Below, piece by piece: positions 36,762-45,659 of a stretch of DNA of 64,000 nt. The notes beneath the pieces were generated by a model. The model searched no databases, was not told where the DNA came from, and saw nothing but the letters and a program-made list of their open reading frames with translations. The translations under genes were made by a program, and so were the position numbers. Source of the DNA: Bacillus sp. es.034 (GTDB taxonomy: Bacteria; Bacillota; Bacilli; Bacillales; Bacillaceae_B); the NCBI RefSeq assembly GCF_002563655.1, contig NZ_PDIY01000001.1:2454001-2518000 (forward strand), read 5' to 3'. Numbering within the stretch: position 1 is the stretch's first letter; each line of letters starts with the position of its first letter.

Positions 36762-37331
36762 ATGGCAGAACAGAAAGGGCAACATGAGAAGGTCCAGAAC
36801 GGGACGGAAGAGAGTAAAGAAAATCCACGGTTGGAGCAGAATCAAAGTGAAAAACCGCTTTCCTTCACGGCAATGGTAGTCGTGACAGGCTTTACTGCCG
36901 GGATGTTGTGGAGCGGGATAGCATACATTTGCTACTTCTTTTCCTTTACGAAAATCGAACCCAATATCATATTCGAACCTTGGGCGGTGGGGAACTGGGT
37001 GGACAAATGGATCGGTATCGTCCTATCCATCGTGGCTTATGGTGTCATATCGATCGGTGTGGCCCTCATTTATTATGGCCTGTTACGAAAATTCAAGTCC
37101 ATGTGGGTTGGTGCAGCGTATGGAATCCTTCTGTACCTGGCATTTTTTCTGGTGCTGAATCCACTTTTCCCAAGCATCAAATCCTTTACAGCCATTGATT
37201 ATCACACGTTGATCACGACGTTCTGTTTGTATATTCTATACGGTGTATTTATAGGTTTCTCGATTTCATATGAAGAAAATGAATTAAGGCATCAGGAAGA
37301 AAAGGAAAAATCAGGGGAAGTTTCTCATTAA
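36762..37331 (+). CDS. yqhR: YqhR membrane protein (SpoVAF partner)
   Basis: 189-aa protein with a hydrophilic N-terminus and four membrane helices (FTAMVVVTGFTAGMLWSG, VLSIVAYGVISIGVALIYYG, AAYGILLYLAFFLVL, LYILYGVFIGFSI). ATG 36762 follows GGAGGTG; the ATG at 36747 lies inside that site. As I recall recent work, YqhR (FigP) forms a germination ion channel with SpoVAF; a SpoVAF-like gene lies at 6859. In B. subtilis yqhQ separates yqhP and yqhR; it is missing here. Confidence 0.87.
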   Translation: MAEQKGQHEKVQNGTEESKENPRLEQNQSEKPLSFTAMVVVTGFTAGMLWSGIAYICYFFSFTKIEPNIIFEPWAVGNWVDKWIGIVLSIVAYGVISIGVALIYYGLLRKFKSMWVGAAYGILLYLAFFLVLNPLFPSIKSFTAIDYHTLITTFCLYILYGVFIGFSISYEENELRHQEEKEKSGEVSH

Positions 37332-37373
37332 TTTATCAGACAATTAAGTAGGTATAGGTAAAAGGTTTATGTT

Positions 37374-37404
37374 AGAATGTTCATGATGAACATTCTATTT
37401 TTTT
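37374..37404 (+). terminator. Terminator after yqhR
   Basis: AGAATGTTCAT is followed by its perfect complement ATGAACATTCT and a T run, immediately before the aroQ ribosome-binding site. Confidence 0.8.
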
Positions 37405-37416
37405 AGGAGTTTACAT

Positions 37417-37875
37417 ATGGTGAAAATCTTACTGTTAAATGGCCCCAATTTGAACCGATTAGGGAAACGGGAGCCTGCTATTTACGGTCATGTCACACTG
37501 GCTCAATTGGAAGCAACCTTGAAAAGCAAGGTAGAAGACGAGGGTTTTGAATTGCTTGCTGCTCAATCGAATCATGAAGGGGAATTGATTGACATCATCC
37601 ACAAGTGTGAGGATGAAGGATATGGGGGGATCATATTGAACCCTGGTGCGTTCACGCATTACAGCTATGCGTTAAGAGATGCAGTGGCGTCTGTATCCGT
37701 GCCGGTTGTGGAAGTGCATATATCAAATATTCATGCACGGGAAAAGTTCAGGCATCAGTCTGTCGTGGCAGCTGAGACGGTCGGTCAGATCGTTGGATTC
37801 GGACTGTTTGGGTACGAGTTGGCCCTGAAAGCCATTATAAAGAACATTAAGGGAGTGGAACACGATGAAAATTAA
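37417..37875 (+). CDS. aroQ: 3-dehydroquinate dehydratase, type II
   Basis: Shikimate pathway step three. The type II signature LLLNGPNLNRLGKREP, GIILNPGAFTHYS and VEVHISNIHAREKFR (catalytic His, substrate-binding Asn) are all present. 152 aa. It overlaps the start of the downstream peptidase gene (ATG at 37865 inside its end), so the pair is coupled, as yqhS-yqhT in B. subtilis. Confidence 0.96.
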   Translation: MVKILLLNGPNLNRLGKREPAIYGHVTLAQLEATLKSKVEDEGFELLAAQSNHEGELIDIIHKCEDEGYGGIILNPGAFTHYSYALRDAVASVSVPVVEVHISNIHAREKFRHQSVVAAETVGQIVGFGLFGYELALKAIIKNIKGVEHDEN

Positions 37876-38929
37876 ACGATTACGTGAAACCTTTTCAGAG
37901 AATGAAATGGACGGTATTTTATTGACGAGTACGTATAACCGCCGCTATATGACGAACTTTACGGGTTCTTCGGGAGTGGTATTGATTTCAAAGGAGAAGG
38001 CCTTATTCATCACCGATTTCAGATACATAGAACAAGCAACGGAACAGGCTGCTGATTACGAAATCGTTCAGCATACAGGTCCTATTCATGAAGAAGTGGC
38101 GAAACAAGTGAAGAACCTTGGGATCACGAAGCTTGGTTTCGAAAAGAACGACATAACGTACAGTGCATTCGAAAGCTACCGGGATAGAGTGGAAGCGGAA
38201 ATGGTGCCGGTGTCCGGTTTAGTGGAAAAGTTACGCTTGATTAAGACACCTGAAGAGCTTAATATAATTAAGGATGCGGCGGATATTGCCGATGCAGCAT
38301 TTAAGCATATATTAGATTTCATCAAACCGGGTGTGACAGAGCTGGAGGTTTCAAATGAATTAGAATTCTTCATGAGAAAAGCAGGAGCCACTTCATCCTC
38401 TTTTGATACCATCGTTGCCTCAGGTTATCGTTCTGCACTGCCTCACGGGGTGGCCAGTGATAAAGTCATTGAAAAAGGTGATTTTGTAACCTTGGATTAT
38501 GGTGCATACTATAAAGGATACTGCTCCGATATGACACGTACTTTATCGGTAGGAGAACCAAGCGGAAAATTGAAAGAGATCTATGATGTGGTCCTTCAAT
38601 CACAGCTTCTTGCCATGGACCAAATCAAGCCGGGCATGACTGGAAAAGAAGCGGATGCAATCGCTCGTGATTACATAACAGAAAAAGGTTATGGTGAGTA
38701 TTTCGGACATTCGCTGGGGCACGGGATCGGTCTTGAAGTACATGAAGGACCAGGATTGTCCTCACGTTCCGACGTGGTGCTTGAGCCCGGGATGATCGTA
38801 ACGGTTGAACCAGGTGTCTATGTACCGGGAGTCGGCGGCGTACGTATCGAAGATGATACACTCATTACGGAAGATTCCAATGAAACACTGACACACTCAA
38901 CAAAAGATCTAATCATTCTACCATTTTAG
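37865..38929 (+). CDS. yqhT: Xaa-Pro dipeptidase, M24 family
   Basis: Creatinase-fold metallopeptidase of 354 aa cutting X-Pro bonds. Metal ligands: Asp in [17 protein letters not shown], His in [16 protein letters not shown], Glu in [11 protein letters not shown] and RIEDD. Such a peptidase next to efp is standard in Firmicutes; a link to Pro-rich protein turnover is possible. AAGGGAGTGG precedes the ATG. Confidence 0.94.
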   Translation: MKIKRLRETFSENEMDGILLTSTYNRRYMTNFTGSSGVVLISKEKALFITDFRYIEQATEQAADYEIVQHTGPIHEEVAKQVKNLGITKLGFEKNDITYSAFESYRDRVEAEMVPVSGLVEKLRLIKTPEELNIIKDAADIADAAFKHILDFIKPGVTELEVSNELEFFMRKAGATSSSFDTIVASGYRSALPHGVASDKVIEKGDFVTLDYGAYYKGYCSDMTRTLSVGEPSGKLKEIYDVVLQSQLLAMDQIKPGMTGKEADAIARDYITEKGYGEYFGHSLGHGIGLEVHEGPGLSSRSDVVLEPGMIVTVEPGVYVPGVGGVRIEDDTLITEDSNETLTHSTKDLIILPF

Positions 38930-38967
38930 TCCTCAATAAGGGCTACTAGACTATAGGAGGAATAAAC

Positions 38968-39525
38968 ATGATTTCAGTAAATGATTTTCGCACTGGTTTA
39001 ACCGTTGAAGTCGATAACGGAATTTGGCGGGTAATCGATTTCCAACACGTTAAACCGGGTAAGGGAGCCGCGTTCGTGCGCTCTAAACTTCGTAACCTTC
39101 GCACAGGTGCCATTCAGGAAAAAACGTTCCGTGCCGGTGAAAAAGTAGGAAAAGCACAGATAGACAACCGGAAAATGCAGTACCTGTATGCCAATGGTGA
39201 CATGCATGTATTCATGGATAACGAAAGCTACGATCAAATCGAGCTTCCTGCTTCTTCCATTGAATATGAATTGAAATATTTAAAAGAAAACATGGAAGTA
39301 TCCATCATGATGTACGGAGCCGAAACGCTTGGAGTCGAGCTTCCAAACTCTGTTGAATTAAAAGTGACGGAAACAGAACCGGGAATCAAAGGTGACACGG
39401 CTTCCGGTGGATCCAAGCCTGCTACTGTTGAAACAGGTTTAGTGGTGAACGTTCCATTCTTCGTGAACGAAGGGGACACACTGATCATTAACACAACGGA
39501 CGGATCTTACGTATCACGTGGATAA
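38968..39525 (+). CDS. efp: Elongation factor P
   Basis: Relieves ribosome stalling at polyproline stretches. 185 aa with three OB-like domains; the conserved tip loop is in [18 protein letters not shown], where Lys32 region would carry 5-aminopentanol modification in Bacillus. AGGAGG precedes the ATG. Confidence 0.97.
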   Translation: MISVNDFRTGLTVEVDNGIWRVIDFQHVKPGKGAAFVRSKLRNLRTGAIQEKTFRAGEKVGKAQIDNRKMQYLYANGDMHVFMDNESYDQIELPASSIEYELKYLKENMEVSIMMYGAETLGVELPNSVELKVTETEPGIKGDTASGGSKPATVETGLVVNVPFFVNEGDTLIINTTDGSYVSRG

Positions 39526-39537
39526 AGAATAAATATG

Positions 39538-39577
39538 AAAAGCCTGAACGGGATGAATCCCGTTCAGGTTTTTTTTG
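39538..39577 (+). terminator. Terminator after efp
   Basis: AAGCCTGAACGGGAT pairs with ATCCCGTTCAGG(TT), followed by a T run. Confidence 0.93.
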
Positions 39578-39621
39578 TCTTTCCCCTCCCTATCACCACC
39601 CCGAAACCTCCAACTCTATTG

Positions 39622-39649
39622 TCATAATCTCCATTCGCTAGAATACATT
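39622..39649 (+). promoter_or_regulatory. Candidate sigma-E promoter of the spoIIIA operon
   Basis: TCATAAT (6 of 7 to KMATATT) and AATACATT (6 of 7 fixed positions to CATACANT) with a spacer of 13, one short of usual. The B. subtilis spoIIIA operon is sigma-E-dependent, which supports the reading. Confidence 0.45.
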
Positions 39650-39722
39650 GTATTATCGGGAAGCATGTACGAAGGGTCAATATCCTTCAACCCGAAGTGG
39701 AACAAGATTAGGAGGTCTCCAT

Positions 39723-40646
39723 ATGCAAGAAGTTCTAGCCTTTCTACCCAGCACTATATCTGACAAAGTCCTGTCCCTTCCACAAGATCTGATTGACCGG
39801 ATAGAAGAAATCAGGGTTCGTACCAGCCGTGTATTAGAGGTAACGGCACGGGGGAAGCCATACTTTCTTCCCTATACGGTGACAGAAGAAGATAGTGAAC
39901 AGCTCATTAACAAACTATCCCGCCATTCATTTTATACATTGGAAGAAGAGTTGAAGCGTGGCTATATCACGATTGAAGGCGGGCATCGGGTAGGGCTTGC
40001 CGGGAAGGTGGTACTAGAAGGCGGAGTTGTGAAGGGGATTCGGAATCTCTCTTCTTTTAATATCCGAATTGCCAGGGAAAAGCTCGACATAGCTCAGTCC
40101 ATCCTTCCATATGTGTACAATGACGGCTGGAAACATACGATGCTCATTGGTTCCCCTCAAACCGGTAAAACGACCCTGTTACGGGATCTGGCCAGGATGA
40201 TTTCGACGGGGGTCCCTGAAAGAAACATCCCCCCATTCAAAGTGGGGATCGTCGATGAACGATCAGAGATTGCCGGCTGCGTGAACGGCATCCCTCAGCT
40301 GATGTTCGGTCCGAGGGTGGACGTGCTGGATGCCTGTCCAAAGGCTGAAGGCATGATGATGCTGATTCGTTCCATGAGTCCGGATGTCCTGGTCGTGGAT
40401 GAAATCGGACGGGTGGAAGACGGTCAGGCGATTCAGGAAGCCGTGAATGCCGGTATTACTCTTGTCATGACGACGCATGGGTCTTCTTTAAGCGAAGTAA
40501 GGAAGAGGCCTGTGATCAAGGATATTGTAAATCTGCAGACGATTGAACGATTCGTGGAACTGAGGAGGGGGGATGAACCGGGTAAGGTCCATGAGGTGTG
40601 GGACGAACACGGACAATCTCTTCTGAAAAAAGTGAGTGTGACGTAA
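39723..40646 (+). CDS. spoIIIAA: Stage III sporulation protein AA (ATPase)
   Basis: Cytosolic secretion-type ATPase on the mother-cell side of the SpoIIIA-SpoIIQ channel. 307 aa, the same as B. subtilis. P-loop GSPQTGKTTLLRD and Walker B VLVVDEIGR are visible. ATG 39723 follows AGGAGGTC; the frame from 39648 is an upstream extension. First of eight genes. Confidence 0.97.
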   Translation: MQEVLAFLPSTISDKVLSLPQDLIDRIEEIRVRTSRVLEVTARGKPYFLPYTVTEEDSEQLINKLSRHSFYTLEEELKRGYITIEGGHRVGLAGKVVLEGGVVKGIRNLSSFNIRIAREKLDIAQSILPYVYNDGWKHTMLIGSPQTGKTTLLRDLARMISTGVPERNIPPFKVGIVDERSEIAGCVNGIPQLMFGPRVDVLDACPKAEGMMMLIRSMSPDVLVVDEIGRVEDGQAIQEAVNAGITLVMTTHGSSLSEVRKRPVIKDIVNLQTIERFVELRRGDEPGKVHEVWDEHGQSLLKKVSVT

Positions 40647-41162
40647 ATGATAAAACTAGTTGGCGCTGTATTTATTCTCCTTTCCACTTCCTGGGCGGGG
40701 TTCGAAGCTTCAAAATATTTGACGGAAAGACCAAGGCAGCTTCGGCTATTGAAGCTGGCCCTTCAATCATTGGAAGCTGAAATCACCTATAGTCATACCC
40801 CTTTGCATGAAGCGACCAGAAAGATTTCCAAACAACTGCAAAAGCCTGTTTCCTGGTTTTTTGAAACGTTCTCGAAGAAATTGACAGAGCAGGAGATCTC
40901 AGTGAAGAAAGCGTGGGAAGAAAGCCTGAATGATGTATGGAAATTAACGGCTTTTAAAGCGGGTGAGTATGAAATCCTGAAGCAATTCGGAGAAAACCTT
41001 GGCAGACATGACATGATGACGCAGCAAAAACATATCCAGCTTGCTCTCAAGCATCTGGATAGGGAAGAAACGGAAGCCGTTGAAAAGCAGAAGAAATATG
41101 AAAAGATGACGAAAAGTTTAGGATTTCTATCAGGACTTTTGTTGATCATCCTACTACTCTGA
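40647..41162 (+). CDS. spoIIIAB: Stage III sporulation protein AB
   Basis: 171 aa with an N-terminal helix (VGAVFILLSTSWAGF) and a C-terminal one (LGFLSGLLLIILLL), and a cytoplasmic helical domain resembling GspF-type proteins. It starts directly after the spoIIIAA stop. The pattern LTEQEISVKKAWEESL is family-typical. Confidence 0.95.
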   Translation: MIKLVGAVFILLSTSWAGFEASKYLTERPRQLRLLKLALQSLEAEITYSHTPLHEATRKISKQLQKPVSWFFETFSKKLTEQEISVKKAWEESLNDVWKLTAFKAGEYEILKQFGENLGRHDMMTQQKHIQLALKHLDREETEAVEKQKKYEKMTKSLGFLSGLLLIILLL

Positions 41163-41212
41163 CTTGCGGCCCGCATTAGGGATGAGGCTTAGAAACCAGG
41201 AGGGAAACAAAT

Positions 41213-41419
41213 ATGGGAATTGACGTGGATATCATTTTCAAGATTGCCGGAGTAGGGATCGTCGTCGCCTTTTTGCATACGATTTTAGATCAGGTAGGGA
41301 AGAAAGAATATGCCCAGTGGGTGACATTATTCGGGTTCATCTATATCTTGTTCATGGTGGCTTCGATTGTCGATGATTTGTTCCAGAAGATAAAATCAGT
41401 CTTCTTATATCAAGGATAA
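41213..41419 (+). CDS. spoIIIAC: Stage III sporulation protein AC
   Basis: 68-aa two-helix membrane protein (IIFKIAGVGIVVAFLHTIL, WVTLFGFIYILFMVASI) similar to B. subtilis SpoIIIAC. CAGGAGGG precedes the ATG. Confidence 0.94.
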   Translation: MGIDVDIIFKIAGVGIVVAFLHTILDQVGKKEYAQWVTLFGFIYILFMVASIVDDLFQKIKSVFLYQG

Positions 41420-41432
41420 GGGGGCGTCCGCG

Positions 41433-41825
41433 ATTGAAATCATCCAGATTGTAGGTATTGCACTCGTTGCTACTTTTCTTGCTTTGATTGTAAAAGAACA
41501 AAAACCGAATTTTGCTTTCCTGCTCATTGTATTTACAGGTTGTACGATTTTTTTATTTCTGATTGATCAAATTTATTCCATCATTCATATGATTGAGAAA
41601 TTGGCTGCAAACGCAAACGTGAACATGGTGTATGTGGAAACCATCCTAAAAATCATCGGCATCGCTTACATAGCGGAATTCGCTTCACACATTACGAAAG
41701 ATGCCGGTCAGGGGGCGCTGGCAGCAAAAGTGGAGCTTGCCGGAAAGATATTAATATTGGCAATGGCTGTTCCCATTCTGACAGTCATCATTGAAACAAT
41801 CATCAATATGATCCCGACTGGATAA
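41433..41825 (+). CDS. spoIIIAD: Stage III sporulation protein AD (apparent ATT start)
   Basis: 130-aa membrane protein strongly like B. subtilis SpoIIIAD (EIIQIVGIALVATFL at the start, MVYVETILKIIGIAYIAEF later). In frame, no ATG, GTG or TTG occurs between the upstream stop at 41391 and TTG 41484, which would remove the first membrane helix. ATT 41433 stands eight bases after AAGGGGG and gives the family-length protein. The TTG visible at 41434 is out of frame. The start call is inference; the gene is certain. Confidence 0.92.
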   Translation: MEIIQIVGIALVATFLALIVKEQKPNFAFLLIVFTGCTIFLFLIDQIYSIIHMIEKLAANANVNMVYVETILKIIGIAYIAEFASHITKDAGQGALAAKVELAGKILILAMAVPILTVIIETIINMIPTG

Positions 41826-41849
41826 GCGAAATATTAAGAGGTGGATTGA

Positions 41850-43049
41850 ATGTTGCAATTATATCGGATACTCGTCACAGCACTCGTTATCTTTTTCATC
41901 ACAGCCTCAAGTGGACAAGCAGAAGAAGGGGATGAACAGACTCCTCCCGATACAAACATCCAGCAGGAATTGATCGATGCACAGCTGGACCGGTTAGGGG
42001 TTGAAGAATTGACAGGATACTGGAATAGTATCGTGGATCAATACGGCGGCTATCTTCCCGAAAGTCAAAAAGGCAGTTTGATTGATTTCATGAAAGGCGA
42101 GAAAGAGTTCTCCTTCAAGGCATGGTTCAGCGGAATTTTCAAATTTGCCTTTCAGGAGCTTGTGATGAATGGAAAGTTATTGGGGACCCTGATTATGCTC
42201 ACGATCTTCAGCATGTTTCTCCAGTCCCTGCAGAATGCTTTCGAAGGGGGAAGCGTCAGCAAGGTGGCATACAGCATCATTTTCATGGTGTTGATCATTA
42301 TCGCTCTGAATAGTTTTCATGTCGCCATCGATTACACCCGGGATGCGATCTCCACCATGGTCCATTTCATCATCGCCCTCATCCCCCTGCTCCTTGCCCT
42401 GATTGCCGCGTCAGGAGGCGTGGTTTCGGCAGCTTTTTTTCACCCCGTCATCATCTTCCTGATGAATACAAGCGGCTTACTCATTCAGAATGTCGTACTG
42501 CCACTCCTGTTCCTATCCGCCCTTCTGAGCATTGTGAGCACCCTTTCCAGTCATTATAAAGTGACTCAGCTGGCTCAATTATTGAGAACTTGGAGCATCG
42601 GACTGTTAGGGGCGTTCATGACGGTCTTTCTCGGGGTGATATCCGTACAGGGTGCCACCGCAGCCGTGACGGACGGCATAACGATCCGTACAGCGAAATT
42701 TGTGACAGGCAACTTTGTCCCGGTCATCGGCAGGATGTTCACGGACGCAACGGATACCGTGATCAGCGCATCGGTCCTACTTAAAAATACGGTGGGGATA
42801 GCGGGTGTCGCTATCGTTTTGATCATTGCAGCTTTTCCCGCCATCAAGATCTTGATGATTGCCTTCATATACAAACTGGCGGCCGCTCTCCTTCAACCTC
42901 TCGGGGGAGGGCCGGTGATTGAATGCCTGGATACGATCGCAAAGAGTGTGATTTATGTCTTTGCGGCCCTGGCGATCGTGTCCTTTATGTTTTTCTTAAG
43001 TCTTACCGTCATCATTGCAGCGGGAAATATTACGATGATGATGCGATAA
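41850..43049 (+). CDS. spoIIIAE: Stage III sporulation protein AE
   Basis: 399-aa polytopic membrane protein with an N-terminal signal sequence (ILVTALVIFFITASSGQA) and about seven further helices. Conserved phrases GVISVQGATAAVTDGITIRTAKF and LLQPLGGGPVIECLD are typical. It is thought to form the channel permease core with AC and AD. AAGAGGTGG precedes the ATG. Confidence 0.96.
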   Translation: MLQLYRILVTALVIFFITASSGQAEEGDEQTPPDTNIQQELIDAQLDRLGVEELTGYWNSIVDQYGGYLPESQKGSLIDFMKGEKEFSFKAWFSGIFKFAFQELVMNGKLLGTLIMLTIFSMFLQSLQNAFEGGSVSKVAYSIIFMVLIIIALNSFHVAIDYTRDAISTMVHFIIALIPLLLALIAASGGVVSAAFFHPVIIFLMNTSGLLIQNVVLPLLFLSALLSIVSTLSSHYKVTQLAQLLRTWSIGLLGAFMTVFLGVISVQGATAAVTDGITIRTAKFVTGNFVPVIGRMFTDATDTVISASVLLKNTVGIAGVAIVLIIAAFPAIKILMIAFIYKLAAALLQPLGGGPVIECLDTIAKSVIYVFAALAIVSFMFFLSLTVIIAAGNITMMMR

Positions 43050-43061
43050 GGGGGTCCCGTC

Positions 43062-43691
43062 ATGTCATTTCTAACCGATTGGATTACAAATATCATCATC
43101 TTTGTTCTCTTAGCCACCGTCATCGACATGCTGCTACCAAGCTCCAACATGCAGAAATATGCCAAAATCGTGACGGGCTTATTATTGATCACCATCATTC
43201 TTACACCGCTCTTTAAATTGATGTCCACGGATTTTGATGAAGTGATGAATTCAATTGAATTAAATGGTCCTTCCCAGAATAAATCGATGGAAAATGAAAT
43301 AGAAATGAAGAAAAAAGAAATACAAGCCTCACAACGTGCATATATTTTAGAACAGATGGCTGTCCAAATGAAACATGAAGCAGAAAAGGAGATGATGGAT
43401 GAGCACGGTAAAGTCATTGAGAAGGTGACCATACAAGCAGATGACGTAGAAAATCTTCCCGACAGTATTACAGGAGTGACAGTGATTGTGAAAGAAAAGG
43501 AAAGTGAAAAAGACAGCACCATTGAAACAGTCCAAAACGTGGAGATCGATACGGGATCTGAAACGAGTAAGAAAACATCCGACGAAGATACGTCCCAACT
43601 GGCCACCTTACTAGCCGAACAATGGAATCTAACACCAGACAAAATAATCATTACAGTTGAAGGGGGGACTGGGGAAGCGAATGAACTTTAA
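43062..43691 (+). CDS. spoIIIAF: Stage III sporulation protein AF
   Basis: 209 aa: two N-terminal helices (NIIIFVLLATVIDMLLPSS, IVTGLLLITIILTPLF) then a hydrophilic alpha/beta domain related to ring-building motifs (LPDSITGVTVIVKEKE). The C-terminus overlaps the spoIIIAG start by 11 bases. Confidence 0.94.
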   Translation: MSFLTDWITNIIIFVLLATVIDMLLPSSNMQKYAKIVTGLLLITIILTPLFKLMSTDFDEVMNSIELNGPSQNKSMENEIEMKKKEIQASQRAYILEQMAVQMKHEAEKEMMDEHGKVIEKVTIQADDVENLPDSITGVTVIVKEKESEKDSTIETVQNVEIDTGSETSKKTSDEDTSQLATLLAEQWNLTPDKIIITVEGGTGEANEL

Positions 43692-44334
43692 TAAAGGTCC
43701 GCTGAATATGCTGAAGGAATGGTTGTCAAAAGAAGACGCGAACTCTCCACCCAGGGGAAAAAAAGGTAAAAGGCTGCATTACTTTCTCGTTGTGCTTCTC
43801 ATAGGAGTGGCATTCATGCTGATCAGCGACCTGTGGAGCGGTGATCAAGGGGTTGAAGTTGCGAAGCAGGTGGATGGAGGCACCCCTGAAGAAGTGGCGG
43901 CATTCGGGTCCGGTCAAAAGGAGTCGGATGGGTCCATGAGGGATTACGAGGATCGATACGAAAATCAGTTGAAAGAAGCCCTTGATCAAATTGTCGGGGT
44001 CAGCGATGTATATGTCGTCGTCAATGTGGAGGCAACAGAATCAAAAGTGTATGAGAAAAATGAGTCGACAAAAACACAATCCACCGATGAAGAAGATAAA
44101 GAAGGTGGAAAGAGGTCGATAGAGGATAAATCCCGGGAAGAAGAAATCGTCATTGTAAACAATGGTGATAAAGAAGTTCCCATTGTGAAAGAAACAAAAA
44201 AACCTAAAGTCACCGGTGTCCTTGTAGTAGCAAAGGGAGCCGATAACATACAAATCAAAAAATGGATTATAGAGGCCGTCACCCGCGCCCTTGATGTTCC
44301 AAGTCACCGGGTATCGGTCCTGCCCAAACAATAA
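43681..44334 (+). CDS. spoIIIAG: Stage III sporulation protein AG
   Basis: Ring-forming channel component, 217 aa, with one membrane helix (YFLVVLLIGVAFMLIS) and a ring-building domain (YENQLKEALDQIVGVSDVYV ... VTGVLVVAKGADN). ATG 43681 is chosen as AGGGGGGA precedes it. Confidence 0.95.
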   Translation: MNFNKGPLNMLKEWLSKEDANSPPRGKKGKRLHYFLVVLLIGVAFMLISDLWSGDQGVEVAKQVDGGTPEEVAAFGSGQKESDGSMRDYEDRYENQLKEALDQIVGVSDVYVVVNVEATESKVYEKNESTKTQSTDEEDKEGGKRSIEDKSREEEIVIVNNGDKEVPIVKETKKPKVTGVLVVAKGADNIQIKKWIIEAVTRALDVPSHRVSVLPKQ

Positions 44335-44348
44335 GGGGGAAATGATAG

Positions 44349-44903
44349 ATGTTACTTAAAAAACAAACGGTTTGGCTATTAACGATGTTGAGTCTTGTGA
44401 TTGTGCTTTCGGTTTACTACATTACGTCACCAACACAACAAGCGACAGATATGGCTTATCAGGAAAAGGATGCGAAAGAGCAGGCTAAAGGTGGAGATAA
44501 AGAGACAATGTCAGGCAATGGTATGGAAGTCGTCACGGATGCCGCTGGAAATGAAATGTTCGAAGCATTGCGACTTGAAGTAACAGACCAACGTGATCAG
44601 CTACGTGAAGAGCTGGAGGCGAAGGTAGCAAACGCCGATGTGTCAGCAGAAGAAAAGAGTGCAGCCTATGAGCAGATGGAAAACCTTCGTGAGCTGGCCA
44701 TGACGGAATCGGTTCTTGAAACGATGATTAAAACAATGGGTTACGATGATGCCCTTGTCAGAGCAAACGGAGAAAACATCCGGATCACGGTAAAGTCAGA
44801 CAAAGAGCACACTAAAGCCGATGCCAATGAAATCATCCGCCTCGTCATGAGTGAAGTGGGACAAATGAAGCCGGTCGCTGTGGAATTCCAGCCGGCCAAC
44901 TAA
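44349..44903 (+). CDS. spoIIIAH: Stage III sporulation protein AH
   Basis: 184-aa single-pass protein (helix TVWLLTMLSLVIVLSVYYI) whose extracellular YscJ/FliF-like domain binds forespore SpoIIQ. The ring-building motif lies in the C-terminal half (VLETMIKTMGYDDALVRANG). Last gene of the operon. Confidence 0.95.
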   Translation: MLLKKQTVWLLTMLSLVIVLSVYYITSPTQQATDMAYQEKDAKEQAKGGDKETMSGNGMEVVTDAAGNEMFEALRLEVTDQRDQLREELEAKVANADVSAEEKSAAYEQMENLRELAMTESVLETMIKTMGYDDALVRANGENIRITVKSDKEHTKADANEIIRLVMSEVGQMKPVAVEFQPAN

Positions 44904-44916
44904 ACGGATCCAACGT

Positions 44917-44958
44917 GCCGCCTAAAGTGTCTGCTTTAGGCGGCTTATTTATGTCTTT
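44917..44958 (+). terminator. Terminator of the spoIIIA operon
   Basis: GCCGCCTAAAG pairs with CTTTAGGCGGC around TGTCTG. The T tract is interrupted (TTATTTATG), then TTTTTTTT. Confidence 0.8.
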
Positions 44959-45066
44959 TTTTTATAGAAATGAAAAATCCTTTTCTATTATTTTATTTTT
45001 TTTCGAAAAAGGTCTAGAATAGAGGTAGGGTTGTATGCGCTTTTAAAGGATGGTAGGAATCGCATA

Positions 45067-45096
45067 TTGAATTTATACGAGGTATTATCGTATGAT
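45067..45096 (+). promoter_or_regulatory. Sigma-A promoter of accBC
   Basis: TTGAAT and TATGAT separated by 18 bases; predicted start about 45103, about 40 bases before accB. Confidence 0.65.
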
Positions 45097-45097
45097 G

Positions 45098-45114
45098 TTA
45101 GTAGCTAGTCATAA
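45098..45114 (+). promoter_or_regulatory. FapR-like operator overlapping the accBC start point
   Basis: TTAGTAGCTAGTCATAA agrees with the FapR consensus as I remember it (TTAGTACCTRGTMTTAA) at 15 of 17 positions. It directly follows the -10 element, where FapR normally blocks transcription until malonyl-CoA binds it. Confidence 0.55.
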
Positions 45115-45143
45115 TTTTTTAAACTATAAGAGGGGTGTCAACA

Positions 45144-45644
45144 GTGTTGAAAATTCAAGAAATTCGCGAAATAATCAAACTCGTAGATCAATCAAGTGTT
45201 GAAGAGTTTACATACGAGCATGATGGTTCTAAGATCAATCTAAAGAAAAATAATGGAGTCACCGTATCGGCCCAGCCGGTGGTACAAGCAGTCGAAGAAG
45301 TAAAAACTGCTGCACAAGCCGTTCAACAAGCACCTGTACAGGAAGCTGCTGCTCCTGCACAGCCGGAAAAAGAAGCTCCACAAGCTGGCGCTGAGGATGC
45401 AAACTTACATAAAATCACGTCTCCGATGGTCGGGACGTTCTACCAATCCTCTTCACCTGAATCAGGCCCATATGTAAAAGTCGGGGATAAAGTTGATGAA
45501 AGCTCAGTGGTATGCATCGTGGAAGCGATGAAACTATTTAATGAAATCGAAGCCGAAGCAAAGGGCGAAATCGTAGAAATTTTAGTAAAAGACGGTCAAT
45601 TAGTGGAATATGGTCAGCCGTTATTCTTGGTTAAACCTGAATAA
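45144..45644 (+). CDS. accB: Biotin carboxyl carrier protein of acetyl-CoA carboxylase
   Basis: 166-aa carrier; biotin attaches to Lys130 in [11 protein letters not shown]. An Ala/Gln/Pro-rich linker (about 40-80) precedes the biotinyl domain. GTG 45144 aligns with the B. subtilis start ([12 protein letters not shown]) and has GAGGGG at good distance; the GTG at 45135 would sit on it. Operon accB-accC-yqhY. Confidence 0.96.
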   Translation: MLKIQEIREIIKLVDQSSVEEFTYEHDGSKINLKKNNGVTVSAQPVVQAVEEVKTAAQAVQQAPVQEAAAPAQPEKEAPQAGAEDANLHKITSPMVGTFYQSSSPESGPYVKVGDKVDESSVVCIVEAMKLFNEIEAEAKGEIVEILVKDGQLVEYGQPLFLVKPE

Positions 45645-45659
45645 GGAGCGAATATAGAT

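Noticed and set aside
42953-43651. Long minus-strand frame of 232 codons opposite spoIIIAF
   Set aside because: It is Ser/Ile-rich antisense of a well-identified gene; no start signal on that strand.
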